Below, one piece after another: positions 7,698 to 17,049 of a DNA stretch of 64,000 nt. Source of the DNA: DASXMR01 sp036495525 (lineage in GTDB: Bacteria; Actinomycetota; Actinomycetes; Streptosporangiales; Streptosporangiaceae). The first letter of the stretch is position 1. The number at the start of each line of letters is the position of its first letter. The stretch is from the NCBI GenBank assembly GCA_036495525.1, contig DASXMR010000100.1:1-64000 (forward strand), in the 5' to 3' direction. The translations under genes were made by a program, and so were the position numbers. The notes below the pieces were generated by a model. That model saw only the letters and a program-made list of their open reading frames with translations. It ran no database searches and was not told the DNA's origin.

Positions 7698-10514
7698 TTA
7701 ACCCGTCAGGTCAGTTCCGCTGCCCAGCCGGGCTGCGAGCTGAGCGCGCGAGCGCACGCCGAGCTTGAGGTAAACCCTGGTCAGGTGCGACTCGACAGTC
7801 CGCGTGCTGACAAACAGCTCACGCGCGATCTCCGCGTTGGACTTCCCGGCCGTGACCAGGCTGGCCACCCGCCGCTCGGTGGCGGTCAGCCCGCCGCCGC
7901 CGGCCACCGGCCGGCCGCCGATGCGGTCAAGCTCGGCGCCGGCCCGCGCGGCCCAAAGCGGCGCGGGCAGCGCGTCGAAGATCTGCCTGGCCTGCAGCAA
8001 GGCGGTGCGCGCCGAGCTCTTGTGCTTGAGCCGGCGTTCGATCTGGCCGAGGACCAGCAGCGCTCGGCCGCGTTCCATCGGTACTTCCAGGTCCGCAGCG
8101 TGCCGCACTGCCGCCTCGGCCGCGGTGCGCGCCGCGGCCAGGTCGCCGTCTGCCGCCGCGATCTGCGCGGTGCACCGGTCGGCGGCGGCGAGCAGCCTGG
8201 GGCGCCGCAGCTGCTCGCCGGCCGAGCGCAGCCAGCCGGCCAGCTCGGCGGCCTCACCGAGCCGGCCGAGTAGCAGCAGCGCCTCGGCCTGATCAGCGGC
8301 GAAAGGCGACTCGCCGGGCTCGGCCATCCCGGCGGCGGTCACTTCCTCGTGCAGCCCGGCCAGCTGCGCATGCGCGGCGGCCGCGTCCCCCGCGGATAGC
8401 TCGGCGAAGCCGAGGATGGCCCTGGCATGCCACTCGGTCGTCTGGTCGCCGAGCTGCCGCACCGTTTCCAGCACCCCAGCCAGCTGCTGCCGGGCCCGGC
8501 CGGTCTCCCCCTGGGCGGCGTCGACAAGGGCAAGGGCAAGCTGCCCGAGCACCGCTGCCTGATCACCGCCGTGCTCTGCCGCCAGCGCGGCTGCCGTCTG
8601 CGCGTACTCGCGCGCGGCGGCAAGCCGCCCGGCGCGGTACTCGAGCTGGGACAGCCGGACGGCCAGCCCCGACCGGTCGTAGTCGTTGCCGGTCAGCTCG
8701 GCGCGCTGGTACTCGCCGGCCAGCAGCGGCCGCGCCTCGTCCAGCTCGTCGGCCCACAGCAGGGCCGTGCCGAGCCAGTGCTCCGGCCGGTACCACGGCG
8801 GGATATCCGCGCCAGGCGGCTGCAGCGCCCTGGCCTGCCGCAGCATGGTCAGCCCATCGCCGAGCCCGGCGACCACGTGCGTGATGCCGCACATGGCCAG
8901 GGCGCGGACCAGCAGGACGGTGTCGCCGCTGCGCTGGGCGAGCTCGACGGCGCCGTCCGCGGTGCCCGTCGCGCCGGCCATGTTCCCCGCCCAGTCAAGT
9001 TCCAGCCTGGCCATCTGCAGCCGTGCGCGCAGGTGCACGTCGTCACCAGCCTCGGCGCTCGCCTGCGCGATCAGCTCGAGCCCGCGGGCGACGGTGCCCG
9101 GTTCCGCCTCGGTGACGGCGAGCAGGGCCTCGGCCCTGGTCCGGCCGGCCGGGAGCTGACCGGTCAGCTCGTTCAGCAGCTTGCGCGCGGTGGTGCCCGA
9201 CCCGGCCTCGTGGTGGCAGAGCGCGGCCTGGGTCAGCCGCCGGCCCCAGTCGTCACGCTGGCCTGACGGGGTCAGCGACCCGGCAAGCTCCAGCAGGTCG
9301 GCGGCCTCGGCCAGCGCGCCGCGCGCCCTGGCCCGGACGCCTTCGCTTTCCACCTCGGCGGCGATGTCGGCGTCCGGTCCTGGCGCCGCCAGCGCCAGGT
9401 GCCTGGCTCGCTGGCCCGAGTCGTCCATGACGCCGGCCAGCAGCCCGTGTACCCGGCGCCGCCGCGGCGCGCCGGCCATCGCGTAGACCGCCGAGCCATA
9501 CAGCGGGTGGACGAACCTGACCGCCTCGTCGCCGACCTCGAGCACGCCGCGCCTGACGGCCTCGGTGACGCCCTCCTCGCACTGACCGAGCGCGCGCTCC
9601 AGCATCGACATGGTGGGCCGCCTGGCCGCGGCCGCCAGCAGCACAAGCTCGCGGCAGGCCGGGGAGAGCCGGTCGATCCTGTCCTGCAGCAGGTCCTTCA
9701 GCTCCGGCTGCACCGGCAGCGGGTCGGCCGCCGACGGCCCGGCCGCTCTGGCCGCCTCAGCCAGCTCGAGGGCGAACAGCGGGTTTCCGCCGGTGGCCTC
9801 GTGCACCCGCAGCAGCAGCGGCCTGGGCAGCGGGTCGCCGAGACTAGTGGTGATCAGCTCGCGCAGCGCTCCCAGCGGCAGGCCGGTGACCCGCAGCCGA
9901 GGCGGCTGTGCAGCGCCGGGCAGCGCCGATATCACCGTCGTCGCGGCCTGACCCCGCGACTGGGCGGCCCGCGCCGACGGCAGGGCTGAGCCGCCTGGCA
10001 CCCGGCGCGACAGCAGCACCCGCACCAGGCCCGGGTCGGCCCGGCGCAGCGCGAACGCCAGCACGGCGGCCGAGTCCTCGTCGATCCACTGCAGGTCGTC
10101 GACGGCGATGAGCACCGGCGAGCGGGCTGCCAGCGCGCGGAAGACACCGAGCGTGGCCATCCCGATCGCGCGCGTCTGGATGCCGCCGGTCTGGTGGCTG
10201 CGCAGCAGCGCCGCCGCCAGGGCTTCCGCCTGGGGCGCGGGCAGCGAGCCGATGAGCTCGTCGGAAACCGGCGTCAGCAGGTCGGTGAGCGCGGCGAACG
10301 ACGCGCTGACCTCCAGCTCGGCGCCGGTTGCGGACAGCACGGTCAGTCCTTGCCCGGCAGCCCTGGCCACGCCCCAGCGCCACAGGCTCGTCTTGCCGGC
10401 CCCAGCCGAGCCCTCCAGGATCAGCGCGGCCAGCGTGCCGTCGCTCCGGTCACCGTCGATGGCCCTGACAATCGCCATGCACTCGGCGTCACGGCCGACC
10501 AGCTGGCCGGTCAT
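7698..10514 (-). CDS. Large ATP-binding LuxR-family transcriptional regulator (LAL type)
   Basis: A 938-residue regulator with three parts. An N-terminal AAA/STAND ATPase starts with LVGRDAE and has a Walker A GSAGAGKTSL and a Walker B-like LIAVDDLQWID. A central all-helical region of TPR character covers roughly residues 380-840. A C-terminal GerE/LuxR helix-turn-helix follows (LTATERRVASLVTAGKSNAEIA and RTVESHLTRVYLKLGV). Such proteins activate target genes when ATP and an inducer are bound; the inducer here is unknown. I chose the ATG giving MTGQLVGRDAE, although an in-frame start 30 codons upstream exists. The gene is flanked by 285 and 235 non-coding bases, so it is monocistronic and separates hemL from the main heme operon. 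Confidence 0.9.
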   Translation of the reverse strand: MTGQLVGRDAECMAIVRAIDGDRSDGTLAALILEGSAGAGKTSLWRWGVARAAGQGLTVLSATGAELEVSASFAALTDLLTPVSDELIGSLPAPQAEALAAALLRSHQTGGIQTRAIGMATLGVFRALAARSPVLIAVDDLQWIDEDSAAVLAFALRRADPGLVRVLLSRRVPGGSALPSARAAQSRGQAATTVISALPGAAQPPRLRVTGLPLGALRELITTSLGDPLPRPLLLRVHEATGGNPLFALELAEAARAAGPSAADPLPVQPELKDLLQDRIDRLSPACRELVLLAAAARRPTMSMLERALGQCEEGVTEAVRRGVLEVGDEAVRFVHPLYGSAVYAMAGAPRRRRVHGLLAGVMDDSGQRARHLALAAPGPDADIAAEVESEGVRARARGALAEAADLLELAGSLTPSGQRDDWGRRLTQAALCHHEAGSGTTARKLLNELTGQLPAGRTRAEALLAVTEAEPGTVARGLELIAQASAEAGDDVHLRARLQMARLELDWAGNMAGATGTADGAVELAQRSGDTVLLVRALAMCGITHVVAGLGDGLTMLRQARALQPPGADIPPWYRPEHWLGTALLWADELDEARPLLAGEYQRAELTGNDYDRSGLAVRLSQLEYRAGRLAAAREYAQTAAALAAEHGGDQAAVLGQLALALVDAAQGETGRARQQLAGVLETVRQLGDQTTEWHARAILGFAELSAGDAAAAHAQLAGLHEEVTAAGMAEPGESPFAADQAEALLLLGRLGEAAELAGWLRSAGEQLRRPRLLAAADRCTAQIAAADGDLAAARTAAEAAVRHAADLEVPMERGRALLVLGQIERRLKHKSSARTALLQARQIFDALPAPLWAARAGAELDRIGGRPVAGGGGLTATERRVASLVTAGKSNAEIARELFVSTRTVESHLTRVYLKLGVRSRAQLAARLGSGTDLTG

Positions 10515-10749
10515 CGCCGTAGCTGGCCGGTAGCAGGGCCTCCCTGGTGGCTGGCTGAGATCCTCATGCGGCTCGGTGCACTCCTGCCCTCGCCGGCCCG
10601 GCACCGCCGGCGAATGAAACGCCCTGGCTGCTGCCAGAATAACCCGCTAAGGGCAGCCTGCCAGGGCAGCGCGGCCGAGCCGCCGGGCGAAGCCAGCGGC
10701 CGGGCGATGCGCCGGGCTGATGGCGGGCAATGGCGCCGCGTCCGCCGGG

Positions 10750-11730
10750 CTAGCTGAACCACCGGGCGGCCTGCACCGCCCAGTAGGTCAGGATGATGCT
10801 CGCGCCGGCCCGCCGGATCGCGGTCAGCGTCTCGGCGATAACCCGGTCACGGTCAAGCCAGCCGCTGGCCGCCGCCGCCTCCACCATCGCGTACTCGCCG
10901 CTGACCTGGTAGGCGGCGACCGGCACCGGCGCAGACTGCGCCACCAGGCTGATGATGTCCAGGTAAGCGAGGGCCGGCTTCACCATGACGATGTCCGCGC
11001 CCTCGTCGATGTCGAGCTGGACCTCCCGCAGCGCTTCCGCCTGGCTGCCGAAATCCTGCTGATAGGACGCCCGGTCGCCGAACTGCGGCGCGCACTCGGC
11101 AGCGTCACGGAACGGGCCGTAGAACGCAGAGGCGTACTTAGCCGAATACGCCATGATCGCCACGTCAGCATGGCCTGCCTGGTCCAGGGCGGCGCGGATG
11201 GCGCCGACCTGGCCGTCCATCATGCCGCTCGGCGCGACCACCCGCGCGCCGGCCGCGGCCTGCGCGATCGCGATCGAAGCGTAGCGCTCAAGCGTCTCGT
11301 CGTTGTCGACCTCGCCAGCAGCGGTGAGCAGCCCGCAGTGCCCGTGGTCGGTGTACTCGTCGAGGCAGAGGTCTGCCATCAGCACGGCGTCGTCGCCGAC
11401 CTCCGCGCGCAAGTCGGCGAGCGCCAGCTGGACGATGCCGGCCGGGTCGTCGGCGGCTGATCCGCGCGCGTCCTTGACCGCGGGGATGCCGAACAGGATC
11501 AGGCCGCCCACGCCGGCCGCGGCGGCTTCAGCGGCCGCCTTGCGCACGCTGTCCCTGGTGTGCTGCACCACCCCTGGCATCGAGCTGACCGGCAATGGCT
11601 CGCTGATCCCCTCCTTGACGAATAGCGGCAGCACCAGTCCTGACGGGCGGACGCTGGTCTGCGCCACCAGCCGCCGCATGGCCGCTGAGCCGCGCAGCCG
11701 GCGCGGCCTCGCAACCGGGAACCCGCTCAC
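10750..11730 (-). CDS. hemB: Porphobilinogen synthase (delta-aminolevulinic acid dehydratase)
   Basis: HemB condenses two 5-aminolevulinate molecules to porphobilinogen. The 326-residue protein carries the two substrate-binding lysines in the contexts YSAKYASAFYGPFRDA and MVKPALAYLD. The metal region reads DLCLDEYTDHGHCG. One of the usual zinc-ligand cysteines is replaced by Asp, as in magnesium-leaning members, so this enzyme is probably less dependent on catalytic zinc. It starts 36 bases after the stop of the hemD fusion and is the last gene of the rex-hemA-hemC-hemD-hemB run. About 235 bases separate it from the LuxR gene downstream. Confidence 0.97.
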   Translation of the reverse strand: MSGFPVARPRRLRGSAAMRRLVAQTSVRPSGLVLPLFVKEGISEPLPVSSMPGVVQHTRDSVRKAAAEAAAAGVGGLILFGIPAVKDARGSAADDPAGIVQLALADLRAEVGDDAVLMADLCLDEYTDHGHCGLLTAAGEVDNDETLERYASIAIAQAAAGARVVAPSGMMDGQVGAIRAALDQAGHADVAIMAYSAKYASAFYGPFRDAAECAPQFGDRASYQQDFGSQAEALREVQLDIDEGADIVMVKPALAYLDIISLVAQSAPVPVAAYQVSGEYAMVEAAAASGWLDRDRVIAETLTAIRRAGASIILTYWAVQAARWFS

Positions 11731-11766
11731 CTGCCTGCTCCCTCCTGGTGGCCATGCACCGGCCGG

Positions 11767-13443
11767 CTACCTGACCCGGCGCCGCGCGCCGCGACGGCGC
11801 TCGCTCGGCCGCCGCACCGGCTCGCCAGCCTGCACCGCGGCGTCCCGGACCCCGGCGCCGTACTCTGCCAGCGCCTCGACCAGCTCAGTAACCGACGGAC
11901 TGGGCGCCATCACGTCCACCCGCAGCCCGAACTCCTCGGCTGTCTTAGCCGTCTGCGGCCCGATCACCGCGATCACCGTCACCGCGTGCGGCTTGCCGGC
12001 GATGCCGATCAGGTTCCGCACGGTGGATGACGAGGTGAACAGCACCGCGTCGAAGCCGCCGCCCTTGATCGCCTCACGGACCGGTGCCGGCGGCGGCGAG
12101 GCGCGGACCGTCCGGTAGGCGGTCACATCCTCGGCCTCCCAGCCCAGCTCCGTCAGGCGGGCAACCAGGCCCTCGGTGGCTATGTCCGCGCGCGGCAGCA
12201 GTACCCGGTTGATCGGGTCGAGCACGTCGTCGTAGGCGGGCCAGGCGTCAGCCAGGCCCTCGGCCGAGTGCTCGCCATCGGGCAGCAGGTCGGGAACTAT
12301 CCCGAACGCGCGCAGCGCCGCGCCGGTCTGCTCGCCGACCGCTGCCACCTTGACGCCGGCGAAAGCCCTGGCGTCGAGCCCGTACTCCTCGAACTTCTCC
12401 CGCACCGCGCGGACCGCGTTGACCGAGGTGAACGCGATCCACTGATAACGGCCGGTGACCAGGCCCTTGACCGCGCGCTCCATCTGCTGGGGGGTGCGCG
12501 GCGGCTCGACCGCGATCGTGGCCACCTGCTCGGGCACTGCGCCGCGCGCCCGGAGCTGGTTGCAAACTCCCGCCGCCTGCTCCTTGGTCCTGGGCACCAG
12601 CACCCGCCAGCCGAACAGCGGCTTGGTCTCGTACCAGGACAGCGCCTGCTGGAAGGACACGCCGTCGCCGACCACGGCGACGGCCGGGCCGTGCGCCGTG
12701 AGCATGCTCACGCCAGCCGCCTTGAGATCGGCGTTTACCGAGCCGAGCGTGCACAGCACGGTGTGCTGGTCGGTGGTCGTGCCGTTCCAGGTAACCGCGA
12801 ACGGCGTGCTGTCCGGCCAGCCGGCCGCGACCAGCATCTTGGCCAGGTCAGCCGGGCCGTTCTCAGCGCCGAGGATCACCAGCGTGCCGGGCTCTGCTGA
12901 CATCCGGCTGACCTCGCCGGCCTGGATGATGCGCACGTCGCCGGTCGCGTCTGAGGTCAGCGGGATGCCCGCGTAGGCGGGCACCGCGGTCGCCGACGGC
13001 ACGCCGGGAACCACCTCGAACGGCACCCTGGCCTTCGCGCAGGCCGCCGCGTCGCCGGCCGCGTTGCAGAACATGAACGGGTCGCCGCTGAACACCCGGA
13101 CTACCAGCTGCCCCGACCTGGCTGCCTTGACCAGCGCCTTCGGGTCGGCGTAGTCCGCCGAGTCGGCCAGCGTGGCGTCCTCGCGCATCAGCTGCGCGAG
13201 CCGGACGGCGACCGGCGGCGCGGCGATGACGAGGTCGGCCTGGCCGACAAGCTCTGCCCCCCGCACAGTCATCAGGCCAGGGTCTCCTGGCCCGGCGCCG
13301 ACGAAGGCGACCCAGCCGGCCGGCTGCCTGGCGGCCTTGCCCCCGCTGCCCTTCGGCGGTCCGGACTTCGCCGGAACCGCCCGGTCAGCGGTACTGCTCG
13401 GTGCTGTACTGGCCGTCTTGCCTGTGGCTGGCGTCGGGTTCAT
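11767..13443 (-). CDS. hemD: Uroporphyrinogen-III C-methyltransferase / uroporphyrinogen-III synthase fusion
   Basis: This 558-residue protein joins two tetrapyrrole enzymes. After a Thr/Ala/Lys-rich leader of about 42 residues comes an SUMT-type methyltransferase. Its signatures are FVGAGPGDPGLMTVRGAELV, the SAM-loop VFSGDPFMF and VVPGVPSATAVPAYAG (about residues 45-270). The second half (about 275-535) is a HemD synthase with GWRVLVPRTKEQA and FTSVNAVRAV, which closes hydroxymethylbilane to uroporphyrinogen III. Such fusions are common in actinobacteria. The methyltransferase half could also direct precursor toward precorrin-2/siroheme. The start overlaps the hemC stop by four bases (ATGA), so translation is coupled. 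Confidence 0.94.
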   Translation of the reverse strand: MNPTPATGKTASTAPSSTADRAVPAKSGPPKGSGGKAARQPAGWVAFVGAGPGDPGLMTVRGAELVGQADLVIAAPPVAVRLAQLMREDATLADSADYADPKALVKAARSGQLVVRVFSGDPFMFCNAAGDAAACAKARVPFEVVPGVPSATAVPAYAGIPLTSDATGDVRIIQAGEVSRMSAEPGTLVILGAENGPADLAKMLVAAGWPDSTPFAVTWNGTTTDQHTVLCTLGSVNADLKAAGVSMLTAHGPAVAVVGDGVSFQQALSWYETKPLFGWRVLVPRTKEQAAGVCNQLRARGAVPEQVATIAVEPPRTPQQMERAVKGLVTGRYQWIAFTSVNAVRAVREKFEEYGLDARAFAGVKVAAVGEQTGAALRAFGIVPDLLPDGEHSAEGLADAWPAYDDVLDPINRVLLPRADIATEGLVARLTELGWEAEDVTAYRTVRASPPPAPVREAIKGGGFDAVLFTSSSTVRNLIGIAGKPHAVTVIAVIGPQTAKTAEEFGLRVDVMAPSPSVTELVEALAEYGAGVRDAAVQAGEPVRRPSERRRGARRRVR

Positions 13444-14417
13444 GAATCATCCCCGGTGCTGAGGTGTGCTGCTGACACGGCTGTATACCTTCCCGCGCCG
13501 CGCCGGAGCAGGTCGGCGGCGACCTGCCGGCCGAGGCGCTCCGCCTCGGCAGCCGGGCCGACCGCGCTCCCGCGCAGTGCCTTCCCCCCGTCGGGCGCTG
13601 CGACTACCGCGTGTAGCCGCAGCGTATCCGTTCCGGCGGCGTACGCGCCGACAGGAGCGCTGCAGCCGGCTTCGAGTCCGGCCAGAATCGCCCGTTCAGC
13701 GGTCACCGCCGCCCGGCTCACCTGGTCATCGATCAGGGCCAGCAGCCCGGCCAGGTCCTGCCTGCTGGCCAGGCATTCCACCGCCAGGGCGCCCTGGCCG
13801 GGGGCGGGCATCATCTCCTGCGCCTCGAAGACCTGGGTCACCGCGTCGAGGCAGCCGATCCTGGCCAGCCCCGCGTACGCCAGCACGACGGCGTCGACTT
13901 CGCCCGAGGCGATCCTGCCCATCCGGGTGCCCGCGTTACCGCGGATCGCGACCGGGAGCAGGTCGTCGCGCAGCATCAGCAGCTGGGCAGCGCGGCGCGG
14001 GGAGCCGGTGCCGATCCGGGCGCCAGCCGGCAGGTCGGCGAGCTTGACCCCGTCCCGCGCGATCAGCGCGTCCCGCGGGTCATCCCGGCCGGGCACGGCT
14101 GCCAGCAGGATGCCATCGGGCTGCACAGCCGGCAGGTCCTTGAGCGAGTGCACAGCGATGTCGGTCTCGCCCGCCAGCAGGCTGCTGCGCAGGCTGCTGA
14201 CGAAGACGCCGGTGCCGCCGATCTGGGTCAGCTGCGCCGTGCTCACATCACCGGAGGTACTGACGGTGACCAGCTCGCACCGCCTGCCGCAGGCCGCCTC
14301 GATCATGGCGGCCACCTGCCGCGACTGGAACATGGCCATCGGGCTCTTGCGCGTGCCCAGCCTGATGACTGGGCCGTCGTGCCGGGCGCCAGGGCCAGGC
14401 GTGCTGGTAGCGCTCAT
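13440..14417 (-). CDS. hemC: Hydroxymethylbilane synthase (porphobilinogen deaminase)
   Basis: HemC polymerises four porphobilinogen units onto a dipyrromethane cofactor. The 325-residue product begins its fold at IRLGTRKSPMAMFQSRQVA and contains HSLKDLPAVQPDG. The cofactor-binding Cys is in GLEAGCSAPVGAY. An N-terminal extension of about 16 residues is not conserved, but the ATG used overlaps the hemA stop by four bases. The stop likewise overlaps the hemD start. Both overlaps indicate a single coupled operon. Confidence 0.96.
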   Translation of the reverse strand: MSATSTPGPGARHDGPVIRLGTRKSPMAMFQSRQVAAMIEAACGRRCELVTVSTSGDVSTAQLTQIGGTGVFVSSLRSSLLAGETDIAVHSLKDLPAVQPDGILLAAVPGRDDPRDALIARDGVKLADLPAGARIGTGSPRRAAQLLMLRDDLLPVAIRGNAGTRMGRIASGEVDAVVLAYAGLARIGCLDAVTQVFEAQEMMPAPGQGALAVECLASRQDLAGLLALIDDQVSRAAVTAERAILAGLEAGCSAPVGAYAAGTDTLRLHAVVAAPDGGKALRGSAVGPAAEAERLGRQVAADLLRRGAGRYTAVSAAHLSTGDDS

Positions 14418-15802
14418 GGCGCACCGTCCTTCGGCGGCAGCGGTGCCAGGCCGGAGTCGGCCTGGGTGACGGCCTGGACCGCGGCCGGGTCCAGGTCGAA
14501 CAGCACTCGCAGCGCGGCTTCGTAGGAATCGGCCCCTGGCGAGCCGGCCAGCTCCTTCACCCGCACCGTCGGCGCGTGCAGCAGCTTGTCGGCGATCCTG
14601 CGCATCGCTCTGGCGATTTCCTGGCGTGACCTGGGGTCCATGCTGCCCAGCCGTCCGGCCAGCCGGTCCAGCTCGGCGTCGACCACCTGCGCCGCCTTGG
14701 CCCGCAGCGCCACTACGGTCGGCGCCACCCTGGCGGCACGGTCAGCTGACAGCTGCGCGGCGAGTTCCTCGGCGACGATCCGCCGGACAGCGGCGACGTC
14801 ATCTTCATGGCCGGGCACGCTACCACCGCCGGCCCGCCCGGCCAGCGCGTCCAGGTCGATGACGCTGACGCCGGGCAGGGCTGCCACGTCCGGCTCGACG
14901 TCGCGCGGCAGGGCCAGGTCGAGCAGAACCAGCGGCCGGGCGGCCGGTGCCCGCCCGGCCAGCGCGGCGCGCATCATCGTCATGCTGATCACCTGGCCAG
15001 GCGAGCCTGTGCAGGACACGACGAGGTCGGCGGCAGCGATCCGGTCCGGCAGCCCGGCCAGGCCGGCTGGCATGCCGTCGACGCCCGCCGCCACCTGCTC
15101 GGCCCGCTCCCTGGTCCGGTTCGCGACCGTGATCTGGCCTGCCCCGAGCCGCGCCACGGTGGCAGCTGCCAGCGCGCTCATCGATCCGGCCCCGACAATC
15201 AGCACGTGCAGCCCGGCCAGCGGCCTGGCCGCTGCCGCGTCGTCGCTGCCGTCTCCGGCTGCCGTCCCTGCCAGCTGGCCGGCGGCGGCGGCCAGCCCGA
15301 CGGTGACCAGGCTCGCGCCGGCCCGGTCGATGCCGGTCTCGGCGTGCGCCCGCTTCCCGGTGCGCAGCGCGAGCGTGCCCACATCGGCAAGCGCGCGGCT
15401 GAGGGTGCCCTGCTCCCTGGCCAGCTTGAGCGCCGCGCGCACCTGGCCGAGTATCTGGCTCTCGCCAACCACCATGGACTCGAGCCCGCAGGTCACCGCC
15501 AGCAGGTGCTGCACGGCGCGGTCCTCGTAGTGGACGTACAGGTGGGGCGTGAGCTCGTCCAGCGGCACGCCGGAGTGCCTGGCCAGCAGATCGCAGATCA
15601 CCGCCACGGCGCCGTGGAACTTGCCCACGTCGGCGTAGACCTCGACCCGGTTGCAGGTGCTGACGACAAGCGCGCCGCTGGCCTCGGCCGAGCCGGACAC
15701 GTCGCGCAGCATCTTGATCGGCGTGTCGCCGGTGAGCACGGCCCGCTCGAGCGTCGCCACCGGCGTGCTCTTGTGGCTGAGGCCCACCGCGAGCACGGTC
15801 AT
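14414..15802 (-). CDS. hemA: Glutamyl-tRNA reductase
   Basis: HemA reduces glutamyl-tRNA(Glu) to glutamate-1-semialdehyde, the first and regulated step of C5-route heme synthesis. The 462-residue protein begins MTVLAVGLSHKSTPV. The catalytic Cys lies in STCNRVEVYADV, and the conserved E-S-Q stretch VVGESQILGQVRAAL follows. An NADPH Rossmann motif VLIVGAGSMSALAA comes next, then the dimerisation domain ending at LHAPTVRVKELA. An Ala/Asp-rich insertion around residue 175-190 (AAGDGSDDAAAA) is unusual but sits in a loop. The start overlaps the rex stop by four bases, so Rex control at the operon head should reach hemA directly. Confidence 0.97.
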   Translation of the reverse strand: MTVLAVGLSHKSTPVATLERAVLTGDTPIKMLRDVSGSAEASGALVVSTCNRVEVYADVGKFHGAVAVICDLLARHSGVPLDELTPHLYVHYEDRAVQHLLAVTCGLESMVVGESQILGQVRAALKLAREQGTLSRALADVGTLALRTGKRAHAETGIDRAGASLVTVGLAAAAGQLAGTAAGDGSDDAAAARPLAGLHVLIVGAGSMSALAAATVARLGAGQITVANRTRERAEQVAAGVDGMPAGLAGLPDRIAAADLVVSCTGSPGQVISMTMMRAALAGRAPAARPLVLLDLALPRDVEPDVAALPGVSVIDLDALAGRAGGGSVPGHEDDVAAVRRIVAEELAAQLSADRAARVAPTVVALRAKAAQVVDAELDRLAGRLGSMDPRSRQEIARAMRRIADKLLHAPTVRVKELAGSPGADSYEAALRVLFDLDPAAVQAVTQADSGLAPLPPKDGAP

Positions 15803-16593
15803 GTCGCGATCGCCTGTGCCTCCACGCCACTATCTCCGTTCAGCGGGGCTGTCCCCCCGGCGACAGCCGGCTCTAGCTCGCCGCGCCGCATCGAGCGACG
15901 GGCCTGCCAGTCGCGTTCCCCTTCTCGCGCGACCCGCACGACAGCGCGCCGCTGTGCGTGGAAGGCGAGTATCTGCAACTCGATCGACAGGTCGACCTTA
16001 CGGACGTCTACGCCGGATGGCACGTTCAGCACGACCGGCGCGAAGTTGAGGATGCTGGTCACGCCGGCTGCTACCAGCCGGTCGCAGACTCCCTGGGCGG
16101 CCGCCGCCGGGGTGGCGATGACCCCGATCGACACATCGTGCTCGGCGACCACCGCCTCGATGTCGTCGGCGCTGCAGACCTTGTGCCGCGCGATGACGCA
16201 GCCCACCACCCGCGGGTCGCAGTCCAGCAGCGCCGCGATGCGGAAGCCGCGGGAGGCGAACCCGCCGTAGTTGGCAAGCGCCCGGCCCAGGTTGCCGGCC
16301 CCGACGATGACCACCGGCCAGTCCTGGGTGAGACCCAGTTCCCTGGACACCTGGTAGACCAGGTACTCGACGTCATAGCCGACGCCACGGGTGCCGTAGG
16401 AGCCGAGGTGGGACAGGTCCTTGCGCAGCTTGGCGGAGTTCACGCCGGCCGCGGCGGCGAGCTCCTCGCTCGACACGGTGGCTATGCCGCGGTCGGCGAG
16501 CGCGTAGAGGGCGCGCAGGTACACCGGGAGGCGCGCGATTGTCGCTTCCGGGATGCCCTGCATACCGTTTTCTGACATCGGACGGCGAGACAT
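15799..16593 (-). CDS. rex: Redox-sensing transcriptional repressor Rex
   Basis: Rex reads the NADH/NAD+ ratio and leaves DNA when NADH rises, derepressing respiratory and heme genes. The 264-residue protein has an N-terminal winged helix (about residues 13-85, with SSEELAAAAGVNSAKLRKDLS and YGTRGVGYDV). The Rossmann domain has VVIVGAGNLGRALANY. A C-terminal tail of about 40 residues after QRRAVVRVAREGE is not conserved. The ATG at 16593 follows AGGAG by 9 bases. It heads the rex-hemA-hemC-hemD-hemB operon, and a matching operator lies about 95 bases upstream, so autoregulation is expected. Confidence 0.96.
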   Translation of the reverse strand: MSRRPMSENGMQGIPEATIARLPVYLRALYALADRGIATVSSEELAAAAGVNSAKLRKDLSHLGSYGTRGVGYDVEYLVYQVSRELGLTQDWPVVIVGAGNLGRALANYGGFASRGFRIAALLDCDPRVVGCVIARHKVCSADDIEAVVAEHDVSIGVIATPAAAAQGVCDRLVAAGVTSILNFAPVVLNVPSGVDVRKVDLSIELQILAFHAQRRAVVRVAREGERDWQARRSMRRGELEPAVAGGTAPLNGDSGVEAQAIAT

Positions 16594-16688
16594 GCGCCGG
16601 CACTCCTGGGGGGATCGACGCTGCGGACGCGCGGGGCGGGGCGGCCCGCGCGGAGCCCGGATCAGCTCCGCATGTCACGCTACGCCCT

Positions 16689-16704
16689 TGTGAACGTTTG
16701 CACA
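16689..16704. promoter_or_regulatory. Rex operator (ROP) upstream of rex
   Basis: The site TGTGAACGTTTGCACA matches the actinobacterial Rex consensus TGTGAAC-N3-TTCACA at 12 of 13 fixed positions and extends outward as TTGTG...CACAA. It lies 96-111 bases upstream of the rex start in the 210-base gap between the glutaredoxin and rex genes. Both genes are on the minus strand, so the relevant promoter is that of rex-hem. The match is seen directly; binding is inferred from the known specificity of Streptomyces Rex. Confidence 0.85.
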
Positions 16705-16803
16705 AAGTCAGCTGCGCTGCCCTGTAGGGGTCTGACCGGCGCTTTGCCGGCCTTTTACCGGGCCGGCCGCCAGGCGCGGCGGCCGGCGGCCGGCTCAGCT
16801 GGC

Positions 16804-17049
16804 TCAGCCGCCGAGTGCCTGGCGCAGCCGCTGCTCGCTGACCCGCCAGAAGTCGTGCTGCACGCCGTCGATGAGCGTGACCGGGATCATGTCGGAGTAG
16901 GCGACCAGGTCGCCCTGCGACTGGGTGATATCCCGCTCGGTCCAGGGCACGCCGAGGTCTGCGGCGACCCTGGCGATGACCTTCCTGGCCTCGTCGCACA
17001 AGTGACAGCCGGGCCGTGACAGCAGCGTGATGGCCCGGGCCTGCGGCAT
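16804..17049 (-). CDS. Glutaredoxin family protein
   Basis: An 81-residue thioredoxin-fold protein with the redox motif CHLC in LLSRPGCHLCDEARKVI and the cis-proline segment SDMIPVTLIDG. It resembles the DUF836/glutaredoxin-like proteins that reduce disulfides or act as redox adaptors. The start codon shares one base with the stop of the upstream membrane gene (TGATG), so the two are translationally coupled. It lies directly upstream of the Rex-controlled operon, consistent with a general redox theme, but no specific partner can be named. Confidence 0.88.
   Translation of the reverse strand: MPQARAITLLSRPGCHLCDEARKVIARVAADLGVPWTERDITQSQGDLVAYSDMIPVTLIDGVQHDFWRVSEQRLRQALGG

Noticed and set aside
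14807..16270. 487-codon plus-strand frame across rex and hemA
   Set aside because: It lies opposite two unmistakable genes and its translation has no domain-like pattern.
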